Shown: positions 26,979 to 36,173, numbered from the stretch's first letter. The stretch is 63,716 nt of DNA from Ignavibacteria bacterium (GCA_019694675.1 JAIBBK010000082.1:1-63716), one strand, 5' to 3'. Numbers and translations are program-made. Notes: generated from the letters alone by a model not told the origin.

Positions 26979-28676
26979 TCAGTTTTCATTTACTTTCCCG
27001 AGCATCACTTCCGCCCTGCCGATGGCCTCATCAAGACTGCCGAAGATCATGTCTTCGCCGATCTTGTCATAGAGTCCGGAATTCGCCATTGCAAACAGCG
27101 GCTGTTTGTGAATTCCCGAGATCATCATACGTGTTCCCTGATCTTTCATCATGCCGTAAATGTCTTCTATTGCCCTGAGCCCGGTCGCATCAACTGCAAG
27201 GAGGTTCCTCGCTTCAAGTATGAATACCTTCGGTGGTTTTTCAATTGCCCTTATCGTTTCCGTAAACTGCTCAACGGCTCCGAAGAAAAGCGAACCCTGA
27301 AGTTCGAACACTTCGACTCCCGGCGGAATGCCCGCAACACCGAAATCAGCGCTCTCGGTCTCTTCATCTTCCCTAACTGCGGCAGTAAGCTGGGTCACAT
27401 TTGTAACATCAGCCATTCTCTTGATGAAAAGGAACGCCGAAAGAATTACACCGACCTGTATTGCAACCGTAAGGTCAACGAAAACGGTCAGCGCGAAAGT
27501 TGTGACCATCACGGCAACATCGCTTTTCGGATACCTGAGTATCTTTCTGAAAGATCTCCACTCGCTCATATTGTAAGCTACTATTACCAGGATCGCAGCG
27601 AGTACGGGCATGGGAATAAGCGATGCGAACTTTCCGAAAAGCAGAATTGAAGAAAGCACGACAAGCCCGTGCACAATTCCGGCAATAGGTGTTCTTCCGC
27701 CGCTTCTCACATTTGTGGCGGTCCTTGCAATTGCTCCAGTGGCTGGAATTCCCGAAAACACAGGCGAAACAAGATTGGCAATCCCCTGTGCGATCAGTTC
27801 TGTGTTTGACCTGTGCTTCGATCTTATCATACCGTCTGCCACAACCGCCGAAAGCAGTGACTCTATTGAACCAAGCAGTGCAATTGTAATGGCCGGCGAG
27901 ATCATTCCCGTAATTGTGCTCCATGTTACGTTTGGCATGCCCGGTGATGGAAAACCCTGCGGCACATCGCCGAACCTTGACCCTATGGTCTCGACAGGCA
28001 AGTGCAGGTAACTTACAACAGCGGTGAGAATCACAATAGCGGCAAGTGAGCCCGGCACTTTGGGGATCAGTCTCTGAGTAATGAGGATCAATGCCAGCGA
28101 GGCAATGCCGAGTTCAACGGAAACAAGATCAATGTTGCTTATATGCCTTGCGATCTCTTCCAGCTTTCCAACTGCATCAGGAGGCAATGAGGCAAGGCGA
28201 AGTCCAAGCAGATCGTTGATCTGAGAAATGAAGATTATGACTGCAATACCGCTGGTGAATCCGACAGTGAGAGGATAAGGGACGAACCTTAGCAATGAGC
28301 CGAACCTTGCAAGGCCCATGATTATGAGCATAATACCGGCCATGAACGTGGCAATCATCAGACCGTCATATCCGTATTTGCTGACAATTCCGTAAACTAT
28401 GACAATGAATGCGCCGGTCGGACCTGCGATCTGCACCCTGCTTCCTCCGAGAGCCGAGACAATTATTCCCGCCACAACCGCTGTATAGAGCCCCTGCTCA
28501 GGCTTCACTCCCGAAGCTATTGCAAAAGCAATTGCAAGAGGAATTGCAACGATCCCTACTATCACTCCGGCAGCAAGGTCTGATGCAAACTGGCTTCCCG
28601 AATACCCTTCCTTCAGAACAGTGAAGAGTTTCGGCTCGAAGATCGACCTGAGTTTGCCGGGGTTATTCTTTTTCAA
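26979..28676 (-). CDS. SulP-family anion transporter with C-terminal STAS domain
   Basis: A 565-residue inner-membrane transporter. The N-terminal part has 10-14 transmembrane segments with the SulP signatures VGIVAIPLAIAFAIASG and GLYTAVVAGIIVSALGGSRVQI. The C-terminal STAS domain (about 440-555) includes FELQGSLFFGAVEQF and EARNLLAVDATGLRAIEDI. SulP members carry sulfate, bicarbonate or C4-dicarboxylates; this one is not resolvable. The start is a TTG, the only plausible one before the hydrophobic part. A terminator-like hairpin lies just 13 bases upstream of the start codon (28689-28718), so expression may depend on readthrough from the citrate synthase gene or on a promoter not visible. 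Confidence 0.92.
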   Translation of the reverse strand: MKKNNPGKLRSIFEPKLFTVLKEGYSGSQFASDLAAGVIVGIVAIPLAIAFAIASGVKPEQGLYTAVVAGIIVSALGGSRVQIAGPTGAFIVIVYGIVSKYGYDGLMIATFMAGIMLIIMGLARFGSLLRFVPYPLTVGFTSGIAVIIFISQINDLLGLRLASLPPDAVGKLEEIARHISNIDLVSVELGIASLALILITQRLIPKVPGSLAAIVILTAVVSYLHLPVETIGSRFGDVPQGFPSPGMPNVTWSTITGMISPAITIALLGSIESLLSAVVADGMIRSKHRSNTELIAQGIANLVSPVFSGIPATGAIARTATNVRSGGRTPIAGIVHGLVVLSSILLFGKFASLIPMPVLAAILVIVAYNMSEWRSFRKILRYPKSDVAVMVTTFALTVFVDLTVAIQVGVILSAFLFIKRMADVTNVTQLTAAVREDEETESADFGVAGIPPGVEVFELQGSLFFGAVEQFTETIRAIEKPPKVFILEARNLLAVDATGLRAIEDIYGMMKDQGTRMMISGIHKQPLFAMANSGLYDKIGEDMIFGSLDEAIGRAEVMLGKVNEN

Positions 28677-28688
28677 TTCAGGAGATAA

Positions 28689-28718
28689 TAAAAAAAGGCG
28701 CCGGAATTTCGGGCGCCT
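28689..28718 (-). terminator. Hairpin between citrate synthase and SulP genes
   Basis: On the minus strand AGGCGCC (28718-28712) pairs with GGCGCCT (28702-28696), with an internal GAAATT loop region, followed by T7. It lies about 34 bases after the citrate synthase stop codon and 13 bases before the SulP TTG start, so it may act as a terminator or as a partial attenuator. Confidence 0.8.
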
Positions 28719-28751
28719 GTAAAAATGGAACTTCTTGCTTTCAAGCCTTTA

Positions 28752-30032
28752 TCAGACTGCGGCCTGTTTCTTTATCCACTCCGTTGTTACCGACTTCGGC
28801 CTGATGAGCGGGAACTGCATGGCTCTTGCAATTGTGAGCTGTGCCGCAAATCCCAGTATTCTCGAAACGCCGAAGAGCACAGTGTAGAATTTGTACTCTG
28901 TCATGCCGTAGTGATAAAGCAATGAGCCGCTTCCTGCGTCCACATTGGGCCACGGATCTTTTGCCTTCCCCTGCTTCATAAGGAGGTCCGGAACTATGTT
29001 GAACAGCTGTCCAACCATCCTGAATGTTTCATCATCCGGTATATGTTCTTTGCCCCAGTTCAGGAAGGCCGTAAAGCGCGGGTCTGTGATCCTCAGTACG
29101 GCATGGCCGTAACCTGATACGACTTTGCCGGAATCAAGAAGTTTCTGGCAATAGTCCCGCACCTCATCATCGCTGGGCACATGGCCGATGGTTTCCCTCA
29201 TCTTCAAAATGAACCTGAGGCATTCCTGATTTGCAAGTCCGTGAAGAGGTCCTGCAAGCCCGTTCAGAGCTGCGCTCATTGAATAGTACGCATCTGACAA
29301 TGCAGACGAAACAACCTGGCATGTGAATGCGCTGACATTACCGCTTTCATGGTCGCTGTGAAGCACGAGATACAGTCTCATAAGCTTCTTGAATGAACCG
29401 TCGTCATCCTTGATGCCAAGCATGTGTGCAAAGTTTGCAGCCCAGTCGAGTGACGGGTCCGGCGGGATCATATCTCCCTTGTCAAAGCATTTCCTGTAAA
29501 TGAAAGCCGCGATCTGAGTTGACCTTGCGATTATGTTGAGACAGTCATCAAACATAGGTTCCCAAAGCTTATCCTTTGCAATGCCTTCATCGTACTTCTT
29601 TCTGAATTCCGATTCTTTCTCCATTGACATAATGGCAGTACTGAGCATTACCATCGGATGAGTGTCTTTAGGAAGCGAGTTGAGGACATCCCAAACATAA
29701 GAAGGAACTTCAGACCTTTTGTTCAGGTCAGACTGCAAATCCTTAAGTGCTTCTTCATCCGGCAATTCACCGGTCAGCAGAAGATAAAAGACCTCCTCAG
29801 GGAGCTTGTCAGTAAGCTGAAGGATCGGGATACCTCTTATGATAAGACCTGTGTCAAGTCCTACAGAAGATGTATCGCAAACCAGTCCCTTTATGCCCCT
29901 CATTCCGCCGTAGATCTGTTCAAGTACAACCTGATCCATGACCTTTGTGCCGAAATTCTTTGCGAGTGTCTTTGCTTCTTCCCTAAGCTCCGGTAACTGT
30001 GATGTGAGTTTTTCTTTGAGTATTCTGGACAT
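28752..30032 (-). CDS. gltA: Citrate synthase, mitochondrial (type I) type
   Basis: A 426-residue enzyme that condenses acetyl-CoA and oxaloacetate. It resembles mitochondrial citrate synthases rather than E. coli GltA: HSDHESGNVSAFT, AALNGLAGPLHGLANQECL (catalytic His), VVSGYGHAVLRITDPRF (second His) and WPNVDAGSG (catalytic Asp) align with the pig enzyme. No N-terminal targeting extension and no GltA-type NADH-binding N-terminal domain are seen, so allosteric NADH inhibition is unlikely. The upstream sequence TATATTTA on the minus strand could be its -7 element. It is probably the first gene of a unit with the SulP gene. Confidence 0.95.
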   Translation of the reverse strand: MSRILKEKLTSQLPELREEAKTLAKNFGTKVMDQVVLEQIYGGMRGIKGLVCDTSSVGLDTGLIIRGIPILQLTDKLPEEVFYLLLTGELPDEEALKDLQSDLNKRSEVPSYVWDVLNSLPKDTHPMVMLSTAIMSMEKESEFRKKYDEGIAKDKLWEPMFDDCLNIIARSTQIAAFIYRKCFDKGDMIPPDPSLDWAANFAHMLGIKDDDGSFKKLMRLYLVLHSDHESGNVSAFTCQVVSSALSDAYYSMSAALNGLAGPLHGLANQECLRFILKMRETIGHVPSDDEVRDYCQKLLDSGKVVSGYGHAVLRITDPRFTAFLNWGKEHIPDDETFRMVGQLFNIVPDLLMKQGKAKDPWPNVDAGSGSLLYHYGMTEYKFYTVLFGVSRILGFAAQLTIARAMQFPLIRPKSVTTEWIKKQAAV

Positions 30033-30343
30033 TATCTTGTACTTTTTGAATGGAGTTAAATATAGTTCATTTGCACTTAACTAAAAAGTTAAGAAAGGCC
30101 TTACATTTTGCAGAAGAACCGACAGCATCCATTCCGCAAGACTCGAACAAAAAATATCAATCTCTTCAGGAGGCCGGGGCAAATTGTTCATCACAATTCC
30201 GCTTATAAAGAAGACCGCGGAATAAATGCAACTTGCATACATTGCAGCTTTCCTGATCAACAGAGGACGTAACCATGAGCAATCAAAGCAATTAAATTGA
30301 ATAAGTTGAACATTAATGGTAATTTCATTCAAATCACGTCACT
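30033..30343. other. Divergent intergenic region, 311 bases, no gene seen
   Basis: This stretch separates the divergent citrate synthase (-) and MBL-fold hydrolase (+) genes. Open frames here have no recognisable protein features. A TTAACTnnnnAGTTAA-like palindrome lies near 30077-30092, a candidate minus-strand TATATTTA element near 30054-30063, and a plus-strand promoter candidate at 30297-30327. Confidence 0.5.
30297..30327 (+). promoter_or_regulatory. Candidate Bacteroidetes-type promoter for the MBL-fold/parAB unit
   Basis: TTG at 30297-30299 and TAATTTCA at 30320-30327 are spaced by 20 bases, close to the Bacteroidetes -33/-7 arrangement; the -7 element departs from TAnnTTTG at its last two bases. 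Transcription would begin about 10 bases before the ATG at 30344. Confidence 0.4.
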
Positions 30344-31021
30344 ATGAACAAGCTAATATATCACGGGCATTCGTTTGTTGAACTTCATCTCAAAGGAAAG
30401 AAGATCCTTATAGACCCATTCATTTCCGGAAATCCGTTATGCGACATAACCTCTGACAAGGCAGAGTGCGACTACATTGTTCTGACACACGGACACGGCG
30501 ATCATATCGGCGATACGGCGGATATTGCGGGAAGATTCGATGCACAGGTAATTGCGACATTTGAACTTGCCGAATACTTCGCGAAGCTTGGAGCATCTGT
30601 TCATCACATGAATCTTGGCGGCTCGCACAGTTTTCCCTTTGGAAACCTGAAGCTGACTATTGCCCACCACTCTTCATCCACTCCCGACGGCATTTATGCA
30701 GGTGATCCGGCCGGTGTTGTTATTGATTCCGGCGGGACGGTCATCTACCACGCAGGAGATACAGCGCTTTTCTACGACATGAAGCTCATCGGCGAAATGC
30801 ATAAGATCAATTATGCACTCCTTCCGATCGGAGACAATTTCACCATGGGGATTGACGATGCCGTAAAAGCTGCGGAGTTCCTCAATGCCGATACGGTGGT
30901 CCCGGTTCATTACAATACTTTTGATGTGATCAGGGCCGATGAAGCAGAGTTTGCAAGAAAGATCGAATCAATAGGCAGAAAGTGCAGGGTGCTCAAGCCG
31001 GGTGAATCTCTTGAGCTTTGA
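30344..31021 (+). CDS. MBL-fold metal-dependent hydrolase (UPF0173 type)
   Basis: A 225-residue cytoplasmic metallo-beta-lactamase-fold protein. The metal-binding motif THGHGDHIGD is at about residues 48-57, with other ligands in AHHSS, HAGDTALFYDM and PVHYNTFD. It belongs to the UPF0173/YtkL-like family of hydrolases of undefined substrate. It is followed 30 bases later by parA and probably leads that unit. Confidence 0.9.
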   Translation: MNKLIYHGHSFVELHLKGKKILIDPFISGNPLCDITSDKAECDYIVLTHGHGDHIGDTADIAGRFDAQVIATFELAEYFAKLGASVHHMNLGGSHSFPFGNLKLTIAHHSSSTPDGIYAGDPAGVVIDSGGTVIYHAGDTALFYDMKLIGEMHKINYALLPIGDNFTMGIDDAVKAAEFLNADTVVPVHYNTFDVIRADEAEFARKIESIGRKCRVLKPGESLEL

Positions 31022-31051
31022 GCAGTCCGAAAGTAACTACCGAATGAATAA

Positions 31052-31909
31052 TTGCCCAAGATAATCTCCATATCAAATCAGAAGGGCGGGGTGGGCAAGA
31101 CCACTACCGCTATCAATCTTTCCGCCGTGATTGCAAAACTGGGGAAGAAGGTTCTTCTGATCGATGCAGACCCGCAGGCAAACGCCACATCAGGCCTCGG
31201 ATTTGAAAGCGCAAATGAGGGGAATTCTACATACGAAGTGTTCATTTCAGACAGGCCCATGGCTGAGTGCATCCGCTCAACGGGCATAGAAAATCTTGAT
31301 GCAGTTACATCTAACATAAACCTTGTTGCAGCAGAGCTTGAACTTGTGGACCTTCCCTCGAGAGAAAGCATACTTGCAAAGAAGCTGCATGAGTTTGTCA
31401 GAAGTTCGGGGTACTATGATTTCATATTTGTTGACTGCCCGCCTTCGCTTGGCCTGATAACGGTCAACGCGCTGACTGCGGCAGACTCACTTCTGATCCC
31501 GGTTCAGTGTGAATATTATGCTCTTGAGGGACTGTCACAGCTGCTGAACACCATCAAGAATGTAAAGAACACATTCAACAGCTCGCTGAACATTGAGGGC
31601 TACCTGCTTACGATGTTCGATTCGCGGCTCAAGCTTTCCAATCAGATCGAATCCGAACTCAGGAAGTTCTTCGGTGAAAAAGTTTACGCAACAAAGATAT
31701 TCAGGAATGTCAAGATCGGAGAAGCTCCGAGTTACGGCAAACCGATCATCGTTTATGATCCCGAATCAACCGGTGCGAGAAACTATTCCGAACTCGGGCT
31801 GGAATTTCTGAAAAGGAACGGTGAGCAACCGGGAAGTATGAACGGATCTGAAAGTCCGGCTCCGGATTCAGTCAATTACAATGATCAGACAAATGGACAA
31901 CAAACCTAA
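31052..31909 (+). CDS. parA: Chromosome-partitioning ATPase ParA/Soj
   Basis: A 285-residue ATPase that moves ParB-bound origin regions over the nucleoid. The deviant Walker A motif KGGVGKTTTAINLS, LIDADPQANATSGLG and FIFVDCPPSLGLIT are all present. It starts with TTG; no better start is available before the Walker A motif. The gene overlaps the start of parB by 29 bases (or 17 if parB starts at 31893), which indicates coupled translation. Confidence 0.97.
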   Translation: MPKIISISNQKGGVGKTTTAINLSAVIAKLGKKVLLIDADPQANATSGLGFESANEGNSTYEVFISDRPMAECIRSTGIENLDAVTSNINLVAAELELVDLPSRESILAKKLHEFVRSSGYYDFIFVDCPPSLGLITVNALTAADSLLIPVQCEYYALEGLSQLLNTIKNVKNTFNSSLNIEGYLLTMFDSRLKLSNQIESELRKFFGEKVYATKIFRNVKIGEAPSYGKPIIVYDPESTGARNYSELGLEFLKRNGEQPGSMNGSESPAPDSVNYNDQTNGQQT

Positions 31910-32777
31910 CGCTCTGGGCAAAGGGCTTGACGCAATCTTCAGCGACAGGAAAGTTGACCTGAAGAGCATTGAAAGTTCGCCGGACCGGGAATCGCTGAGG
32001 ATTTCAATTGATAAGATCCGGACAAATCCCAAACAGCCAAGAGAAGCCTTTGATCCCGCGAAGCTGGAAGAACTCGCAGATTCAATAAAGGAGAAAGGCA
32101 TGATACAGCCGGTTTCCGTTGCAAAGGAAGATGACGGATACATTCTCATTTCCGGAGAGAGGCGACTCAGGGCCGCAAGGCTTGCAGGACTTCGGGAGAT
32201 TCCCGTTCACATTTACGAAGGATCTTCAAAGCTGACCGAAGAGGAACTCCTTGAGCTTGCACTCATAGAGAACATTCAGCGCGAAGACCTTAATCCCATG
32301 GAACTCTCGGATTCATACAGAAGACTTTCCGAGGAGCATCATCTTACTCAGGAACAGATCGCCGCAAAGGTTTCCAAGCAAAGAAGCACGGTTGCTAACT
32401 TTCTGAGACTTCAGAATCTTCCGGTGGAGATCAAGATCTCACTAAGAAAGAGCGAAATAACAGAAGCGCACGCTCGGCTCCTTCTCAGCATTGAAAATGA
32501 AGAAGACCAGCTCATTCTCTGGAAAAAAATATTGTCCGATAATCTCACGGTCAAGTCACTGGAGAGTTTTACAAAGCCTCTTGCAGGCAAGCAGAGGAAG
32601 AAGAAGCAGAAGCTCGGTGAGATCTACGACCCGCATCTGCAGAATATAGAAGACAAGCTAAGGAATTTCTTCGGAACTAAAGTTACGGTCAGAAGAAAGT
32701 CCAGGCATTCCGGAGAGATCGTGATTGATTACTTTTCAAACGACGATCTCGAGAGGATAATTGATAAATGCATCTAA
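31881..32777 (+). CDS. parB: Chromosome-partitioning protein ParB
   Basis: A 298-residue DNA-binding CTP-switch protein that loads at parS sites. The N-terminal GLDAIFSD motif that contacts ParA, the box ISIDKIRTNPKQPREAFDP, LISGERRLRAARLAG and ENIQREDLNPMELSDSY (NTPase/CTP fold), and the HTH region SKQRSTVANFLRL are visible. A second ATG at 31893 gives MDNKPNALGKGLDA, the more usual N-terminus. A candidate parS-like site lies at 8569-8584. Confidence 0.96.
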   Translation: MIRQMDNKPNALGKGLDAIFSDRKVDLKSIESSPDRESLRISIDKIRTNPKQPREAFDPAKLEELADSIKEKGMIQPVSVAKEDDGYILISGERRLRAARLAGLREIPVHIYEGSSKLTEEELLELALIENIQREDLNPMELSDSYRRLSEEHHLTQEQIAAKVSKQRSTVANFLRLQNLPVEIKISLRKSEITEAHARLLLSIENEEDQLILWKKILSDNLTVKSLESFTKPLAGKQRKKKQKLGEIYDPHLQNIEDKLRNFFGTKVTVRRKSRHSGEIVIDYFSNDDLERIIDKCI

Positions 32778-32793
32778 CACACAATCTGCATAT

Positions 32794-33168
32794 ATGAAAA
32801 AGTCAGTCTTTTCACCCGATGCTCCGAAGCCGATAGGTCCTTATTCGCAGGCCATTGAATACGGAGGAATGATCTTTACGAGCGGGCAGGTATCGCTGAA
32901 TGCCGACGGAGCAATTGCGCCCGATGATGTTGCAGGGCAAACAAGGAACGTGCTCAACAATCTGAAGAGCATACTGGAATCCCGCGGGTCGTCACTTGAC
33001 AAAGTGATAAAGACAACGGTATTTCTTAAAGACATGAATGACTTCGCTAAGATGAACGAAGTTTATGCACAGTTCTTCACTGAACTTCCGCCTGCAAGAA
33101 GCACGGTGGAAGTGGCGAGGCTTCCTAAAGACGCAAAAGTGGAAATTGAAGTAACAGCATACGTCTGA
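32794..33168 (+). CDS. ridA: RidA family 2-iminobutanoate/2-iminopropanoate deaminase
   Basis: A 124-residue protein of the YjgF/RidA family that hydrolyses reactive enamine/imine intermediates of PLP enzymes. Landmarks are APKPIGPYSQAIEYGGMIFTSGQ, VIKTTVFLKDMNDF and PPARSTVEVARLPKDAKVEIEVTAYV, with the active-site Arg in the last segment. The ATG at 32794 is preferred to TTG 32761 because it gives the normal family length. It lies 16 bases after the parB stop codon. Confidence 0.93.
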   Translation: MKKSVFSPDAPKPIGPYSQAIEYGGMIFTSGQVSLNADGAIAPDDVAGQTRNVLNNLKSILESRGSSLDKVIKTTVFLKDMNDFAKMNEVYAQFFTELPPARSTVEVARLPKDAKVEIEVTAYV

Positions 33169-33170
33169 CA

Positions 33171-33644
33171 ATGCACAGCTACTCCTTCAATCCAGTCAGT
33201 AAGAATGTTGCTCCCGGAGACGTATATTTTCTGGTTGCGGCATCTATCAGGGCTGACATGGATACGGTCTGGAACAATGCCATAAGGGCGGTGAACGTAA
33301 AGAAGTATTTCACAACGGACAGTCTGAACGACCTTGACACCCTGGGTGAAGTGCTGTGGGTCTGGGGCGATGAGACGGCGCTGATCGAAGTTGATGAAGT
33401 TGAGCAATACAGGAGGATCTCATTTCACTGGAACGCCCCTTTTGTTGATTATGCCGTCAGGACGGAGTTCACTTTTGAAGAGTCGAACGGCAGGGTGAAC
33501 GTAAAGATCAAGGAGAGCGGTTGGTTGTTTGACGTTTACGGGATAAAGAGTTCTTATGCTAATTGCAGCGGGTGGACGGAATATCTTTGCGCGCTGAGAG
33601 TATTTACGGAGTTTGGGATAAGCTTTTTCAACAACAGTAAATAA
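33171..33644 (+). CDS. SRPBCC/START-like domain protein
   Basis: A 157-residue protein with the AHSA1/SRPBCC helix-grip pattern: an N-terminal strand-helix with SIRADMDTVWNNAI, central beta strands (FHWNAPFVDYAVRTEFTFEE) and the C-terminal helix with GWTEYLCALRVFTEFG. Members bind hydrophobic ligands; function unknown. It starts 2 bases after the ridA stop codon, so it is likely the last gene of the parAB-ridA unit. Its stop codon overlaps the edge of a terminator that serves the facing rpsT gene. Confidence 0.75.
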   Translation: MHSYSFNPVSKNVAPGDVYFLVAASIRADMDTVWNNAIRAVNVKKYFTTDSLNDLDTLGEVLWVWGDETALIEVDEVEQYRRISFHWNAPFVDYAVRTEFTFEESNGRVNVKIKESGWLFDVYGIKSSYANCSGWTEYLCALRVFTEFGISFFNNSK

Positions 33645-33673
33645 AAAGGGAGCTGATCACATGATCTGCTCCC
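33642..33673 (-). terminator. Terminator of rpsT
   Basis: On the minus strand GGGAGC and GCTCCC form a stem extended by further internal pairing (ATCATGTGAT), followed by TTTTTATTT. It lies 25 bases downstream of the rpsT stop and overlaps the end of the facing SRPBCC gene. Confidence 0.85.
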
Positions 33674-33697
33674 GAATTTCGTTTCAAAAAAGACAGT

Positions 33698-33955
33698 TCA
33701 GGAAAGCTTGTTGACCTTCTTCGTCAGCTTTGATTTCTTGTTAGCTGCTTTGTTCTTATGAATTATCCCTTTTGTTGCAGCCCTGTCAAGCAAAGCTACG
33801 GTCTTCTTAAGTTCGGTTTCAGCTTCGGCTTTCGTCTTCAGATTGACCACTCTCTTCTCTGCGCCCTTGAGTAGTGCCTTATATTTCTTATTCCTTTCAG
33901 TTCTCTTGATCGTCTGCCTTGCGCGTTTCTGGGCTGATTTGTGTCTAAGTGGCAT
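33698..33955 (-). CDS. rpsT: 30S ribosomal protein S20
   Basis: An 85-residue basic, helical primary 16S rRNA-binding protein. PLRHKSAQKRARQTIKRTERNK at the N-terminus (with KSAxKRxRQ) and KGIIHKNKAANKKSKLTKKVNKL at the C-terminus are the S20 signatures. It is monocistronic, with a terminator downstream. The normal length for the family is 85-90. Confidence 0.96.
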   Translation of the reverse strand: MPLRHKSAQKRARQTIKRTERNKKYKALLKGAEKRVVNLKTKAEAETELKKTVALLDRAATKGIIHKNKAANKKSKLTKKVNKLS

Positions 33956-34118
33956 TAATGAATTTTGGTTAAATTGATTTCTACAAAAATACTCATATTA
34001 TGCGGGAAAATCAAACCTCGCGGGAAGCTTTGAAGGAGCAGAAAAGGCATTTCGCTTTACATTTCGCGGCTGGCAGTCATTGAGTAAATTAAAGGCACTA
34101 ATCATCAAAATATCCTGA

Positions 34119-35444
34119 ATGGAAGAAGTAATCAGCATACAAAACGGAAAACTTTCCGTACCGGACAACCCCGTAATTCCTTTTATAGAAGGAGACGGGA
34201 TCGGGCCTGAAGTCTGGAGTGCGGCAAGATATGTTATGGACTCGGCGGTTGAAAGAGTGTACAGAGGCAAGCGCAACATAAAGTGGCTCGAGGTCTTTGC
34301 CGGGGAAAAGGCATTTCATCTGACCAATGAATGGCTGCCGGGAGAGACGGTAGATGCCTTCAGAAAATACACAGTCGGGATCAAAGGTCCGCTCACCACT
34401 CCTATCGGCAAAGGAATAAGGTCCATAAACGTTGCACTCAGGCAGATACTTGACCTTTACGTTTGCCTGCGCCCCGTAAAATACTACGGCGGTATCGAAA
34501 CTCCCATGCGCAGGCCGTGGAAAGTTGACATGGTCATTTTCAGGGAGAACACTGAAGACATTTACACTGGCATAGAGTTCAAGGCGGGCACTGAAGAGAA
34601 CAAGAAGGTACTTGCCTTTCTTGAAAGGGAGTTTCCGGATGAATTTGCAAAGATAAGGTTCGGAACTGCGGAAAAGACCAATGACTTTCTCAGACAATCC
34701 GGACGGCCTGAAGCAAATGACGCGGAAGTGGGTGTCGGAATAAAGGTGATGTCACGCACCGGAACTCAGAGACTGATGATCTCCGCGCTCGAATACGCGC
34801 TTAAGAACAAGCGTAGGTCGATCACTATTGTACATAAAGGCAACATCATGAAATACACTTCGGGGTCATTCAGGGAATGGTGTTACCAAATAGCCGAAGA
34901 ACTGTTCGGAGAGCAAGTATATACGATGCTGCAATGGGACAAGACAAATGAAACCTCAGGCAGAGAAGCGGCAGATCTGCAAATGAAAGAAGAACTCGCC
35001 AAGGGCAAACTTCTGATCAAGGATGCCATAGCAGATAATGCTCTTCAGAAGGTTCTGACTGACCCGGAGGATTTTGATGTCATTGCTACAGGCAACCTTA
35101 ACGGCGATTACCTGTCTGATGCAATAGCCGCTCAGGTGGGGGGGATCGGCATTGCTCCCGGCGGAAATATCAACTACATCACCGGACATGCAGTGTTTGA
35201 AGCTACGCACGGAACGGCCCCGACCTTTGCAGGGCTTAACAAGGTCAATCCATCCTCTATGATCCTCTCAGGCAAAATGCTTCTCGAATATCTCGGATGG
35301 GATGAGCCTGCGGAGCTAATTGACAAAGGACTGCGGACAGCAATTGAGAGCAAACGTGTGACGTTCGATTTTGCAAGGCAGATCCAGAATGCTACTGAAG
35401 TTAAATGCTCAGAGTTTGCGGAAGAGATCGTGAAGACCTTCTGA
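34119..35444 (+). CDS. icd: Isocitrate dehydrogenase (E. coli Icd type)
   Basis: A 441-residue decarboxylating dehydrogenase that forms 2-oxoglutarate. [34 protein letters not shown] (with the regulatory Ser), [14 protein letters not shown] and [13 protein letters not shown] are E. coli Icd-type motifs. At the coenzyme site, E. coli Lys344-Tyr345 are replaced by Thr-Phe, Tyr391 by Phe, while Val351 and Arg395 equivalents are kept, so NADP use is likely but not certain. It supports the same TCA segment as the citrate synthase encoded at 28752-30032. Confidence 0.96.
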   Translation: MEEVISIQNGKLSVPDNPVIPFIEGDGIGPEVWSAARYVMDSAVERVYRGKRNIKWLEVFAGEKAFHLTNEWLPGETVDAFRKYTVGIKGPLTTPIGKGIRSINVALRQILDLYVCLRPVKYYGGIETPMRRPWKVDMVIFRENTEDIYTGIEFKAGTEENKKVLAFLEREFPDEFAKIRFGTAEKTNDFLRQSGRPEANDAEVGVGIKVMSRTGTQRLMISALEYALKNKRRSITIVHKGNIMKYTSGSFREWCYQIAEELFGEQVYTMLQWDKTNETSGREAADLQMKEELAKGKLLIKDAIADNALQKVLTDPEDFDVIATGNLNGDYLSDAIAAQVGGIGIAPGGNINYITGHAVFEATHGTAPTFAGLNKVNPSSMILSGKMLLEYLGWDEPAELIDKGLRTAIESKRVTFDFARQIQNATEVKCSEFAEEIVKTF

Positions 35445-35550
35445 ACACACATTCGGCTGTGCCGGTGACCGCAAAGTTCCGGGAATGAATTTTTGTTGAT
35501 TCACAAATTCACTAATTTCAATCAAATAAAATTGAGGAGCAAATCGTAAT

Positions 35551-36093
35551 ATGAAAAATACATTGATGTCATTTCTCTTGGCCGCGATCTTGATCTTGAG
35601 CGGAACAGCTCTTGTTTATTCACAGGACTGCAACAGCGCCACTGACCTGAAAGCCTCGGGCTCTGATGATCCGGTCGGAACGAAAGTTGACGGCGGAATG
35701 CTCTACGGAAAGGCAATTGACCCAACGTCAGAGGTTATCAGTTATTCGGATTTTCTTTCGAAGATGGATGAATTGAACGGCAAGGATGTGATACTGAAAG
35801 GGACGGTTGCAGACGTTTGCCAGGCCATGGGTTGCTGGCTGACATTGAGCGCTGACGGAAAGACAACAAGGATCAAGACCGACCATGAGTTCTTTCTTCC
35901 GAAGGATATCGCAGGCAGAGAGGCAATTGTAGCGGGAAAATTCGTGATCTCAGAGATCTCGGAAGAAGACGCAAGGCATTTCAATGACGAGTCAAAGAAT
36001 CCAACCGTGAAATCTGAAGATATAAAAGGACCGCAGAAGGCATTCGAAATGTCTGCAACCGGGGTTGTTGTACTTGACGCAGGCAGCAAGTAA
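35551..36093 (+). CDS. Exported DUF4920-domain protein
   Basis: A 180-residue protein with a signal peptide (LMSFLLAAILILSGTALVYSQ, cut near VYSQ) and a DUF4920-like domain: GKDVILKGTVADVCQAMGCWL, where the paired Cys (VCQAMGCW) is the family signature, then FFLPKDIAGREAIVAGKF. It is likely periplasmic or outer-membrane facing. Function is unknown; the conserved Cys pair suggests metal or redox binding. It is monocistronic with a terminator 40 bases after the stop. Confidence 0.85.
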   Translation: MKNTLMSFLLAAILILSGTALVYSQDCNSATDLKASGSDDPVGTKVDGGMLYGKAIDPTSEVISYSDFLSKMDELNGKDVILKGTVADVCQAMGCWLTLSADGKTTRIKTDHEFFLPKDIAGREAIVAGKFVISEISEEDARHFNDESKNPTVKSEDIKGPQKAFEMSATGVVVLDAGSK

Positions 36094-36130
36094 ACTCGCG
36101 GCAGCCGTGAATCAGCACAATTATTTTTTG

Positions 36131-36159
36131 AAGCCCGGACATGAAAGCCGGGCTTTTTA
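36131..36159 (+). terminator. Terminator after the DUF4920 gene
   Basis: An 8-bp perfect stem (AAGCCCGG / CCGGGCTT) with a 9-nt loop is followed by T5ATTT. The longer in-frame start of the Nudix gene at 36141 would lie in its loop and is therefore rejected. Confidence 0.88.
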
Positions 36160-36173
36160 TTTATAACAGCATC

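Noticed and set aside
30081..30332. Minus-strand frame of 83 residues in the divergent gap
   Set aside because: It has no ribosome-binding site and no recognised domain, and it covers the likely promoters of two genes.
36141..36173. Longer N-terminus for the Nudix protein
   Set aside because: It begins in the loop of the terminator at 36131-36159.
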